Assembly: GCF_007858275.1 (NCBI RefSeq)
Contig: NZ_VFEV01000029.1
Location: 1-64,000 of the forward strand
Origin: Pseudomonas proteolytica
GTDB lineage: Bacteria > Pseudomonadota > Gammaproteobacteria > Pseudomonadales > Pseudomonadaceae
Direction: 5' to 3'
DNA length: 64,000 nucleotides
Shown piece after piece: positions 47,097 through 54,138 of the stretch; position 1 is the stretch's first letter; every line of letters starts with the position of its first letter. The translations under genes were made by a program, and so were the position numbers. A model generated the notes under the pieces. That model made no database searches, had not been told where the DNA came from, and saw only the letters and a list, made by a program, of their open reading frames with translations.

Positions 47097-47120
47097 ATCA
47101 ACCATTAAATCCGTATACCC
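47097..47120. repeat. Right terminal inverted repeat of the IS
   Basis: 24 bp ending CCGTATACCC, the inverse of the left end with three mismatches. The 8-bp duplication GTAAAACC begins at the next base. Confidence 0.93.
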
Positions 47121-47128
47121 GTAAAACC
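47121..47128. repeat. Right 8-bp target-site duplication
   Basis: GTAAAACC, identical to 43741-43748. Its last two bases are also the first two bases of the displaced hairpin that follows. Confidence 0.95.
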
Positions 47129-47153
47129 TTGCCCGGCGCAAAGCCGGGCAAGG
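47127..47153 (+). terminator. Terminator hairpin of oprE, displaced by the IS
   Basis: CCTTGCCCGGC and GCCGGGCAAGG form an 11-bp stem with a five-base loop. In the reconstructed empty site it would begin 18 bases after the oprE stop codon. Today it lies about 3.4 kb away, behind the insertion. The T-run after it is broken, so it may be a moderate terminator. Confidence 0.7.
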
Positions 47154-47308
47154 TGCTGTTGCTTTCAAGTCGGGCTCAACCCCCGCAAGCCCTTCCTGAA
47201 TCCCTCTTTTTACAGCGTCTCAAGGCCTTCTCGAACCTTGGGCGGCATGTTGGCGTGCGCCTTTTGCAGGGTCCAGTGAACAGATTTTTAATATTCCTAT
47301 ATCGTCTA

Positions 47309-47326
47309 AATAAATCGATATTTATT
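47309..47326. promoter_or_regulatory. AT-rich dyad in the lsfA promoter region
   Basis: AATAAAT and ATTTATT form a perfect 7-bp inverted repeat around CGAT, about 64 bp before the lsfA ATG. The shape and spacing (4 bp) resemble the dyad ahead of ssuE. CysB-type LysR regulators of sulfate starvation bind AT-rich sites, so this is a candidate. Confidence 0.4.
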
Positions 47327-47389
47327 CTTTTTAAAATCTCATCGGCGCAGGCACAGTGGGTTGCATAAGCACTCATCAGGAGCCACACC

Positions 47390-48028
47390 ATGAGCCTCAG
47401 ACTGGGCGATATCGCCCCCGACTTTGAACAGGATTCCAGCGCCGGCAAGATTCGTTTCCACGAGTGGCTGGGCGATAGCTGGGGTGTGCTGTTTTCCCAC
47501 CCGGCGGACTTCACCCCGGTGTGCACCACCGAGCTGGGCTTCACCGCCAAGCTCAAGGATGAGTTCGCCAAGCGTGGGGTCAAGGCCATTGCTCTGTCGG
47601 TGGACCCGGTGGACTCCCACCACAAGTGGATCGAAGACATCAACGAAACCCAGAACACCCTCGTCAACTTCCCGATCCTGGCCGATGCCGACCGCAAGGT
47701 CTCGGACCTTTACGACCTGATCCACCCCAATGCCAACGACACCCTTACCGTGCGTTCGCTGTTCGTGATCGACCCGAACAAAAAGATTCGCCTGACCATC
47801 ACCTACCCGGCCAGCACCGGGCGCAACTTCCACGAAATCCTGCGGGTCATCGACTCGTTGCAACTGACCGACAACTACAAAGTCGCCACTCCGGCCAACT
47901 GGCAGGACGGTGATGAAGTGGTGATCGTGCCGTCGCTCAAGGATGAAGACGAGATCAAAAAGCGCTTTCCCAAGGGCTATCGCGTGGTCAAGCCGTATCA
48001 GCGGCTGACCCCACAACCTAATCGTTAA
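47390..48028 (+). CDS. lsfA: 1-Cys peroxiredoxin LsfA
   Basis: A 212-residue Prx6-type peroxidase. The peroxidatic cysteine is in HPADFTPVCTTELG near residue 46. The long C-terminal part (VVIVPSLKDEDEIKKRFPKGYRVVKPYQR) is typical of 1-Cys Prx. In P. putida lsfA is induced by sulfate starvation and is needed for growth on sulfonates, probably to remove peroxides made by flavin desulfonation. Here it lies upstream of the ssu operon with its own terminator. Confidence 0.93.
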   Translation: MSLRLGDIAPDFEQDSSAGKIRFHEWLGDSWGVLFSHPADFTPVCTTELGFTAKLKDEFAKRGVKAIALSVDPVDSHHKWIEDINETQNTLVNFPILADADRKVSDLYDLIHPNANDTLTVRSLFVIDPNKKIRLTITYPASTGRNFHEILRVIDSLQLTDNYKVATPANWQDGDEVVIVPSLKDEDEIKKRFPKGYRVVKPYQRLTPQPNR

Positions 48029-48037
48029 CCTGAATCC

Positions 48038-48128
48038 AATGTGGGAGCGGGCTTGCTCGCGAATGCGGTGGATCAGCAAGAAATGTGCTGACTGATACGC
48101 CGCATTCGCGAGCAAGCCCGCTCCCACA
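48038..48128. repeat. REPIN downstream of lsfA
   Basis: AATGTGGGAGCGGGCTTGCTCG at the left (48038 on) faces its inverted copy ending CCCGCTCCCAC at the right, around a centre with a second GCGGTG/CGCC pairing. It is the same family as the argA-tauA copy. Confidence 0.85.
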
Positions 48129-48167
48129 GGTTGATCGCATTTCAGTGCTCACATAGCAGGGGTTTTC

Positions 48168-48192
48168 AGGCCGTCTCGACGGCCTTTTTTTT
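48168..48192 (+). terminator. Rho-independent terminator after lsfA
   Basis: AGGCCGT-CTCG-ACGGCCT is a 7-bp stem with a four-base loop, followed by seven more Ts. It isolates lsfA from the ssu operon. Confidence 0.9.
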
Positions 48193-48248
48193 CGCCTGAT
48201 AAATGATTTTTCTTATATGCAATTTAAGAATAAACAAATGAAAAAATA

Positions 48249-48270
48249 AGATTTATAGATATATAAATCT
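48249..48270. promoter_or_regulatory. AT-rich dyad in the ssuE promoter region
   Basis: AGATTTATA and TATAAATCT form a perfect 9-bp inverted repeat around GATA, about 75 bp upstream of ssuE. A second dyad, TTCTTA/TAAGAA, lies at 48210-48230. The surrounding 90 bp is the most AT-rich part of this area. A CysB- or SsuR-like LysR regulator is a plausible binder. Confidence 0.45.
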
Positions 48271-48344
48271 GCTGATAAGGTCTGTTCCATCTTGGCGCCA
48301 TCGCCGCACCGCGAACCGCCGACACTTGCTCAAGGAAACTCCCG

Positions 48345-48938
48345 ATGCTGGTCGTAACACTTGGTGGCAGTCCCAGTCAGCGTTCCCGCTCCGGGGTCTT
48401 GCTGGATCACTCCCGGCGCTGGTTGCAGCAGCAAGGCGTGGAAGTGGTGAGTTATCAGGTACGGGACTTCCCGGCCGAAGATTTGCTGTATGCCCGCTTC
48501 GACAGCCCGAAGGTCCTCGACCTGCTGGCCCAGGTGGCCAATGCCGATGGTTTGCTGATCGCCACGCCGGTGTACAAGGCGTCGTTTTCCGGCGCGCTGA
48601 AAACCGTCCTCGACCTGCTGCCGGAACGCGCCCTGGCCCACAAAGTGGTATTGCCCATGGCCACTGGCGGCAGCATTGCCCACATGCTGGCGGTGGACTA
48701 CGCCTTGAAGCCAGTGCTGTCGGCACTCAAAGCCCAAGAGCTGCTGCACGGGATTTTTGCCGAGGACAGCCAGATCGCCTACGGCGAAGGCAGTGCCCAG
48801 GCGCAGTTGGTGCCGATCCTTGAACAACGCTTGAGCGAAGCCCTGGAGCAGTTCTACAGCGCCATGGCCCGCCGCCCGCAACCGCTGGACCCCCATGTGT
48901 TGAATGAACGTTTGTTGAGTGCTCGCTGGAGCATCTAA
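48345..48938 (+). CDS. ssuE: NAD(P)H-dependent FMN reductase SsuE
   Basis: A 197-residue flavodoxin-like reductase that supplies FMNH2 to the sulfonate monooxygenase Ssu[21 protein letters not shown] is the phosphate-binding loop, and [22 protein letters not shown] and VLPMATGGS hold the flavin isoalloxazine. First gene of ssuEADCBF, with an AT-rich promoter region in front. Confidence 0.95.
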   Translation: MLVVTLGGSPSQRSRSGVLLDHSRRWLQQQGVEVVSYQVRDFPAEDLLYARFDSPKVLDLLAQVANADGLLIATPVYKASFSGALKTVLDLLPERALAHKVVLPMATGGSIAHMLAVDYALKPVLSALKAQELLHGIFAEDSQIAYGEGSAQAQLVPILEQRLSEALEQFYSAMARRPQPLDPHVLNERLLSARWSI

Positions 48939-49046
48939 GCCACACCCGGATATAAGCCACACCCGAATACAAAACCCTCACCTTACTCAGCCGCCAACGG
49001 CCAAGCAGGTGCAGCCACAACCCTAATCGTCAATTTGGAGAGCGCC

Positions 49047-50015
49047 ATGCGCACTATCATCTTGCGTCGGGGCCTGGTCGCACTGTTTGCTGCGGCTGTG
49101 TCCTTCGGCGCCATTGTTCAAGCCCAGGCCGCTGAAACCCTGCGGATCGGTTATCAGAAATACGGCACCCTGGTGCTGCTCAAAGCCAAGGGTACCCTGG
49201 AAAAACGCCTGGCCGAGCAGGGCGTGACCGTGCAGTGGACCGAGTTTCCCGGTGGCCCGCAGTTGCTCGAAGGGCTGAATGTCGGCTCCATCGACTTTGG
49301 CGTCACCGGCGAAACCCCACCGGTGTTCGCCCAGGCCGCCGGTGCCGATCTGCTCTACGTCGCCTACGAACCGCCAGCGCCGACCAGCGAGGCCATCCTG
49401 GTACCCAAGGACTCGCCGATCAAATCGGTGGCCGAGCTCAAGGGCAAGAAAGTCGTGCTCAACAAAGGCTCCAACGTGCATTACCTGCTGGTGCGCGCCC
49501 TGGAAGACGCCGGCCTGAAATACACCGACGTACAGACCGTGTTCCTGCCGCCCGCCGACGCCCGTGCCGCCTTCGAACGAGGCAGTGTCGACGCCTGGGT
49601 CATCTGGGACCCGTACCAGGCGGCCGCCGAGCAACAACTGCAAGCCCGCACCCTACGTGACGCCACCGGCATTGCCGACAACCACCAGTTCTACCTGGCC
49701 ACCAAGCCCTATACCGAAAAACATCCGGACGTGATCAAGGCGCTGGTGGAAGAAGTGCGCGCCGTAGGCGAATGGTCCAAGGCCAACCCCCAGCAAGTCA
49801 CCCAACAAGTTGCGCCGCTGCTCGGCCTGCCGGCTGACATCACCCTGACCTCGGTCAAACGCCAGGGCTACGGCGCGCTGTTCCTGACCCCGGAAGTGGT
49901 CGCCGCGCAGCAGAAAATCGCTGACACCTTCTACCAGCTCAAATTGATTCCCAAGCCCTTGAGCATCAAGGACGTGATCTGGACGCCACCTGCGACCGTT
50001 GCCAAAGCGCCGTAA
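49047..50015 (+). CDS. ssuA: Aliphatic sulfonate ABC transporter binding protein SsuA
   Basis: A 322-residue periplasmic binding protein for alkanesulfonates. The signal peptide ends QAQA near residue 28, then [44 protein letters not shown] and [14 protein letters not shown] are family signatures. The ATG at 49047 has TTGGAGAG upstream. It hands sulfonates to the SsuC/SsuB pump. Confidence 0.95.
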   Translation: MRTIILRRGLVALFAAAVSFGAIVQAQAAETLRIGYQKYGTLVLLKAKGTLEKRLAEQGVTVQWTEFPGGPQLLEGLNVGSIDFGVTGETPPVFAQAAGADLLYVAYEPPAPTSEAILVPKDSPIKSVAELKGKKVVLNKGSNVHYLLVRALEDAGLKYTDVQTVFLPPADARAAFERGSVDAWVIWDPYQAAAEQQLQARTLRDATGIADNHQFYLATKPYTEKHPDVIKALVEEVRAVGEWSKANPQQVTQQVAPLLGLPADITLTSVKRQGYGALFLTPEVVAAQQKIADTFYQLKLIPKPLSIKDVIWTPPATVAKAP

Positions 50016-50040
50016 TCCGACTTCTTCAGGAGACAACTCC

Positions 50041-51189
50041 ATGAGCCTCAATATTTTCTGGTTCCTGCCTACCCACGGCGACGGCCATTACCTTGGCACT
50101 GCCGAAGGCGCTCGCGCCGTAGACCACGGTTATCTGCAGCAGGTGGCCCAGGCCGCTGATCGCCTGGGTTTTGGCGGGGTACTGATCCCCACCGGTCGTT
50201 CTTGCGAAGACTCGTGGCTGGTGGCCGCCTCGCTGATCCCGGTGACCCAGCGTCTGAAATTTCTGGTTGCCCTGCGCCCCGGCATCATTTCGCCGACGGT
50301 GGCGGCGCGCCAGGCAGCGACCCTGGACCGGCTGTCCGGTGGACGGGCGCTGTTCAACCTGGTGACCGGTGGTGATCCAGAAGAACTGGCCGGTGATGGC
50401 CTGTTCCTTAGCCATGAGGAGCGCTACCAGGCCTCGGTGGAATTCACCCGTATCTGGCGGCGCGTGCTGGAAGGCGAAACCGTGGATTACGACGGCCAGC
50501 ACATCAGCGTCAAAGGCGCCAAGTTGCTCTACCCGCCGATCCAGCAGCCACGCCCGCCGTTGTATTTCGGCGGTTCTTCCGAAGCGGCCCAGGACCTGGC
50601 AGCCGAACAAGTGGAAATGGTCCTGACCTGGGGCGAACCACCAGCGGCAGTCGCGGAAAAAATCCAGCAGGTACGGGTCAAGGCGGCCAAGCTTGGGCGC
50701 ACCGTGCGCTTCGGTATTCGCTTGCATGTGATCGTGCGTGAAACCAACGAGGAGGCATGGAAAGCCGCCGACAAACTGATCTCCCATCTGGACGACGACA
50801 CCATCGCACGTGCCCAGGCCTCGCTGTCGCGCTTTGATTCGGTTGGCCAGCAGCGCATGGCCGCCTTGCATGGTGGCAGTCGCGACAACCTCGAAGTCAG
50901 CCCCAACCTGTGGGCTGGCGTCGGCCTGGTACGCGGCGGCGCCGGCACGGCACTGGTGGGCGATGGGCCGACCGTGGCGGCGCGGGTCAAGGAGTACGCG
51001 GACCTGGGCATCGACACCTTTATTTTCTCCGGTTATCCACACCTGGAAGAGTCGTACCGGGTTGCAGAGTTGCTGTTCCCGCACCTGGATATCGAACGTC
51101 CCGAGCTGCCGAAAAGTGCCGGTTACGTCAGCCCGTTTGGCGAGATGGTGGCCAACGACATTCTTCCCAAAGCCGCGTCGCAGAGCTGA
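50041..51189 (+). CDS. ssuD: FMNH2-dependent alkanesulfonate monooxygenase
   Basis: A 382-residue TIM-barrel luciferase-like monooxygenase that splits alkanesulfonates to aldehyde and sulfite. It starts [51 protein letters not shown] forms the flavin/substrate site, and [20 protein letters not shown] closes the C-terminal region. Works with SsuE, which is coded two genes earlier. The ATG at 50041 has CAGGAGACAAC before it. Confidence 0.97.
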   Translation: MSLNIFWFLPTHGDGHYLGTAEGARAVDHGYLQQVAQAADRLGFGGVLIPTGRSCEDSWLVAASLIPVTQRLKFLVALRPGIISPTVAARQAATLDRLSGGRALFNLVTGGDPEELAGDGLFLSHEERYQASVEFTRIWRRVLEGETVDYDGQHISVKGAKLLYPPIQQPRPPLYFGGSSEAAQDLAAEQVEMVLTWGEPPAAVAEKIQQVRVKAAKLGRTVRFGIRLHVIVRETNEEAWKAADKLISHLDDDTIARAQASLSRFDSVGQQRMAALHGGSRDNLEVSPNLWAGVGLVRGGAGTALVGDGPTVAARVKEYADLGIDTFIFSGYPHLEESYRVAELLFPHLDIERPELPKSAGYVSPFGEMVANDILPKAASQS

Positions 51190-51198
51190 GGCGCCGTC

Positions 51199-51987
51199 AT
51201 GAATAGTCAACGGATTCTGCATCGGCTGGCGCCTTGGGCACTGCCGGTCCTGTTGCTGGCGGTGTGGCAGTTGTCGGTGTCGGCGGGCTGGCTGTCGACC
51301 CGGATTTTGCCGGCCCCCAGCGCAGTGATTGCGGCCGGCGTGCACCTGGTCAGTAGCGGTGAGATCTGGACCCACCTGGCCATCAGCGGCTGGCGCGCGG
51401 GCCTGGGTTTTGTGATCGGCGGCGGCATTGGCCTGGCCCTGGGTTTTATCACCGGCCTGTCGAAATGGGGCGAGCGCCTGCTGGACAGCTCGGTGCAGAT
51501 GATTCGTAACGTGCCGCACTTGGCGCTGATCCCGCTGGTGATTTTGTGGTTCGGCATTGATGAGACGGCGAAGATTTTCCTGGTCGCCCTCGGCACGCTG
51601 TTCCCCATCTACCTCAACACCTATCACGGCATCCGCAACGTCGACCCGGCACTGGTGGAGATGGCGCGCAGTTATGGCTTGTCGGGTTTCAGCCTGTTTC
51701 GCCAGGTGATCCTGCCGGGCGCGTTGCCATCGATTCTGGTGGGGGTGCGTTTTGCCCTGGGCTTTATGTGGCTGACGCTGATCGTCGCGGAAACCATTTC
51801 CGCCAGCTCCGGTATCGGCTACCTGGCGATGAATGCCCGGGAGTTCCTGCAAACCGACGTGGTGGTACTGGCGATTGTGCTGTACGCGGTGCTCGGCAAA
51901 TTGGCGGACCTCGCGGCGCGTGGCCTGGAGCGGGTGTGGCTGCGCTGGCATCCGGCCTATCAAGTACACAAAGGAGGTGCGGCATGA
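51199..51987 (+). CDS. ssuC: Aliphatic sulfonate ABC transporter permease SsuC
   Basis: A 262-residue inner-membrane permease with about six helices. The ATPase-contact loop is [21 protein letters not shown] near residue 155. [21 protein letters not shown] precedes the transmembrane core. It lies 9 bp behind ssuD, and its stop overlaps ssuB by 4 bp (ATGA). Confidence 0.95.
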   Translation: MNSQRILHRLAPWALPVLLLAVWQLSVSAGWLSTRILPAPSAVIAAGVHLVSSGEIWTHLAISGWRAGLGFVIGGGIGLALGFITGLSKWGERLLDSSVQMIRNVPHLALIPLVILWFGIDETAKIFLVALGTLFPIYLNTYHGIRNVDPALVEMARSYGLSGFSLFRQVILPGALPSILVGVRFALGFMWLTLIVAETISASSGIGYLAMNAREFLQTDVVVLAIVLYAVLGKLADLAARGLERVWLRWHPAYQVHKGGAA

Positions 51988-52790
51988 CCGCTCAACAACC
52001 TCCACGCCTGCTGCGGGGCATTCCGTTAGCGGTGCGCAAGCTGCGCAAGGCGTTCGGCGCGCGGGAAGTCCTGCGCGAGATTGACCTGCACATCCCGGCG
52101 GGCCAGTTCGTGGCTGTAGTGGGCCGCAGTGGCTGTGGCAAAAGTACCTTGCTGCGCCTGCTGGCCGGCCTTGATAGCGCCAGCAGTGGCGAGTTGCTTG
52201 CAGGCTCTGCACCCCTGAGCGAAGCGCTCGAAGACACGCGGCTGATGTTCCAGGAAGCGCGCCTGCTGCCGTGGAAAAAGATCATCGATAACGTCGGCCT
52301 GGGCCTAAAAGGCAACTGGCGGCCCCAGGCGCTTGAGGCGCTGGAGGCGGTCGGCCTGGCCGAGCGTGCCGATGAATGGCCGGCGGCGTTGTCCGGTGGC
52401 CAGAAACAACGGGTGGCCCTGGCCCGCGCCCTGATTCACCAGCCGCGCCTGTTGCTGCTGGATGAACCCTTGGGTGCGCTGGATGCCCTGACCCGCATCG
52501 AGATGCAGCAACTGATCGAAAACCTGTGGCGCAAGCACGGTTTTACCGTGTTGCTGGTGACCCATGACGTCAGCGAAGCCGTGGCCATTGCCGACCGGGT
52601 AATCCTGATCGAAGACGGCGAAATCGGCCTCGACCTGCATGTGGAACTGCCACGCCCGCGGGTCCGTGGCTCCCATCGCCTGGCGGCCCTGGAAACCGAA
52701 GTCCTCAACCGTGTGCTGTCACTGCCCGGCACGCCGCCGGAGCCGGAACCTGTTTCACCGTTGCCTACGCAATTGCGTTGGGCGCAATAA
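51984..52790 (+). CDS. ssuB: Aliphatic sulfonate ABC transporter ATPase SsuB
   Basis: A 268-residue ABC ATPase. Walker A is [17 protein letters not shown] near residue 49, the signature is [16 protein letters not shown] and Walker B is [16 protein letters not shown]. The frame is open far upstream inside ssuC, but the ATG at 51984 has AAGGAGGTGCGGC directly before it and overlaps the ssuC stop. It energises uptake with SsuA and SsuC. Confidence 0.95.
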   Translation: MTAQQPPRLLRGIPLAVRKLRKAFGAREVLREIDLHIPAGQFVAVVGRSGCGKSTLLRLLAGLDSASSGELLAGSAPLSEALEDTRLMFQEARLLPWKKIIDNVGLGLKGNWRPQALEALEAVGLAERADEWPAALSGGQKQRVALARALIHQPRLLLLDEPLGALDALTRIEMQQLIENLWRKHGFTVLLVTHDVSEAVAIADRVILIEDGEIGLDLHVELPRPRVRGSHRLAALETEVLNRVLSLPGTPPEPEPVSPLPTQLRWAQ

Positions 52791-52817
52791 CTCACTTGTC
52801 CCTTAAGGAATAACACC

Positions 52818-53033
52818 ATGACTATCAAAGCGATCAACGTGCGTAACCAGTTCAAAGGCACCATCAAGGAAATCGTCGAAGGCGACGTACTGTCGGAAAT
52901 CGACGTGCAGACCGCGTCCGGCATCGTCACCTCCGTGATCACCACCCGCTCGGTGAAAGAGCTGGAGTTGGTGATTGGCAGTGAAGTGATTGCGTTTGTG
53001 AAGTCCACCGAGGTGTCGATCGCCAAGCTGTGA
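52818..53033 (+). CDS. ssuF: Molybdopterin-binding (Mop) domain protein SsuF
   Basis: A 71-residue single Mop/TOBE domain: AINVRNQFKGTIKEIVEGD, then VTSVITTRSVKELELVIGSEVIAFVKSTEV. In P. putida ssuF closes the ssu operon and is needed for sulfonate growth; its exact job is unknown, though Mop domains bind oxyanions such as molybdate. It follows ssuB by 27 bp with AAGGAATAAC as ribosome-binding site. Confidence 0.93.
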   Translation: MTIKAINVRNQFKGTIKEIVEGDVLSEIDVQTASGIVTSVITTRSVKELELVIGSEVIAFVKSTEVSIAKL

Positions 53034-53044
53034 TCGGCTTCAGA

Positions 53045-53135
53045 CCGCTATCGCAGGCAAGCCAGCTCCCACATTCGACCGATTTCCAACATGGGAATGC
53101 GGTCGAATGTGGGAGCGGGCTTGCTCGCGATAAGG
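53045..53135. repeat. REPIN between ssuF and the TetR gene
   Basis: CGCTATCGCAGGCAAGCCAGC at the left and GGGAGCGGGCTTGCTCGCGAT at the right face each other. Both inner ends carry ATTCGACC or its inverse GGTCGAAT. The two REP units point outward, opposite to the other copies. It separates the convergent ssu operon and tetR. Confidence 0.8.
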
Positions 53136-53156
53136 CCGGCCCAGTCACCACAACCC

Positions 53157-53786
53157 TTATCGCTTAGGCAAAAACACCGGCAAATAAAGCCCCACATACG
53201 CATCAAACACCCGCATCCCTTCCTCCGCCATGCGCGGGGTGATCTGCCCATGCTGATGCACCGAGCGCGCGTAAACGCGGTCGCTTAGCTCCAGCGCCAG
53301 GGCAAACACGTCCACATCTGCCGGCAGCACCGGCACTTCAAAGTGGCGGTTGAACACTTGCAGCATCAAGTCCCCCAACTCCAGGTCATGCTGGCGGTCG
53401 GCCTGGGTCACTTCGGTGAGGCCGTGCTGGGCGAGGATCAATTGCCGGGCGGCGGCGTCGTTGCTGTAGATGGTCAGCATGCGCAGCTCCACCACGCGCG
53501 ACAGGTCGCGCCAGTGATGCAGGCTGTCGTGGTCGATGGGGGCTTGTAGCGCGGCGCGGAATGCGGCGTGTACGTCAGCCGTCAATGCTTCGAGCAAGGC
53601 CGGTACGCTGGCGAAAAAGTGATACACCGATGACGGCGGAATCTGCGCCCGTTCGGCCACGCTGTAGATCGATAGGCTGGCCACGCCTTCGGCTGCCAGC
53701 AAGGTGCGGGCGGCGTCGAGGATCGCGTCGATCCGGGCCTGGCTGCGGGCGCGGGGTTTGCGAGGGGCGGCGGGGCGGGTGGTCAT
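53157..53786 (-). CDS. TetR-family transcriptional regulator
   Basis: A 209-residue regulator. The N-terminal DNA-binding part is ARIDAILDAARTLLAAEG followed by SIYSVAERAQIPPSSVYHFFASVPALLEAL (about residues 18-65). The C-terminal ligand-binding domain is helical and has no recognisable specificity. It lies between the ssu and spu groups and is transcribed in the same direction as spuI, from which a repeat cluster separates it. The targets are unknown. Confidence 0.88.
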   Translation of the reverse strand: MTTRPAAPRKPRARSQARIDAILDAARTLLAAEGVASLSIYSVAERAQIPPSSVYHFFASVPALLEALTADVHAAFRAALQAPIDHDSLHHWRDLSRVVELRMLTIYSNDAAARQLILAQHGLTEVTQADRQHDLELGDLMLQVFNRHFEVPVLPADVDVFALALELSDRVYARSVHQHGQITPRMAEEGMRVFDAYVGLYLPVFLPKR

Positions 53787-53865
53787 GGAAGTCTCCTACA
53801 AGGCAGAGCGCATTGTACGCAGAGATCCATATCGGTACAGATAGGGCTTGTTGTGGGGAGCAGGT

Positions 53866-53935
53866 TTGTTTGTGGTGAGTGGGCCTGTTGTGGCTAGGGC
53901 TTGTTTGTGGTGAGTGGGCTTGTTGTGGCTAGGGC
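53866..53935. repeat. 35-bp tandem repeat, two units
   Basis: Two units starting TTGTTTGTGGTGAGTGGGC differ at one base (CCTG versus CTTG). A third partial unit runs into the palindrome arm at 53936. They look like duplicated REP tails. Confidence 0.85.
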
Positions 53936-54077
53936 TTGTCTGTGGCGAGCGGGCTTGCCCCGCGCTGGGCTGCGAAGCAGCCCCAAAACAAACACCGCGA
54001 TGCATCAGATGCATCGCGGTGTTTTTGAATGAGGGCCGCTTCGCAGCCCCGCGCGGGGCAAGCCCGCTCGCCACAGA
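53932..54077. repeat. Long palindromic repeat, copy C, with nested hairpin
   Basis: The outer arms (GGGCTTGTCTGTGGCGAGCG at the left) pair with the right side with about two mismatches. The centre holds a perfect 14-bp hairpin, ACACCGCGATGCAT (53992-54005) with ATGCATCGCGGTGT (54009-54022), flanked by T-rich sequence on both strands. That inner hairpin could end spuI transcription on the minus strand. Confidence 0.8.
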
Positions 54078-54134
54078 CAAGCCCGCTCGCCACAGACAAG
54101 CCTGCTCACCACAAGCAAGCCCGCTCACCACAAT
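54059..54134. repeat. 19-bp tandem repeat, four units
   Basis: Units start at 54059, 54078, 54097 and 54116. The first two are CAAGCCCGCTCGCCACAGA, and the other two vary at three or four bases. The array overlaps the right arm of the long palindrome and ends five bases before the spuI stop codon. Confidence 0.85.
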
Positions 54135-54138
54135 CCGT

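Larger units (their letters stand above)
43749..47120 (+). mobile_element. ISL3-family insertion sequence, ISPpu12 or a very close relative
   Basis: The element is 3372 bp long and bounded by 24-bp imperfect inverted repeats (43749-43772 and 47097-47120) with three mismatches. It is flanked by the 8-bp duplication GTAAAACC. It carries, in order, merR/cadR (minus), a cation-diffusion transporter, lspA and an ISL3 transposase. As I remember it, ISPpu12 from the P. putida TOL plasmid has exactly this size, repeat length and gene content. All four genes are intact, so the copy looks recent and probably active. Its codon use is less GC-rich than the host genes. Confidence 0.95.
53787..54138. other. 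Repeat cluster between tetR and spuI
   Basis: A 352-bp stretch without a gene. It holds two exact-length 35-bp tandem units (53866-53900, 53901-53935), a long palindrome (53932-54077) with an inner hairpin, and four 19-bp tandem units (54059-54134). All share the GGGCTTG/CAAGCCC core. Confidence 0.85.

Noticed and set aside
50026-52212. 728-codon minus-strand frame opposite ssuD, ssuC and part of ssuB
   Set aside because: It has no recognisable domain, is rich in histidine, glutamine and arginine as shadows are, and crosses three well-defined ssu genes.
53932-54077. tRNA-like or structured functional RNA in the long palindromes
   Set aside because: The structure is a simple long hairpin repeated at three sites; no cloverleaf or known RNA motif is seen.
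53866-54134. Possible CRISPR array
   Set aside because: Tandem units are adjacent without unique spacers, the unit contains the REP core, and no cas gene is present.
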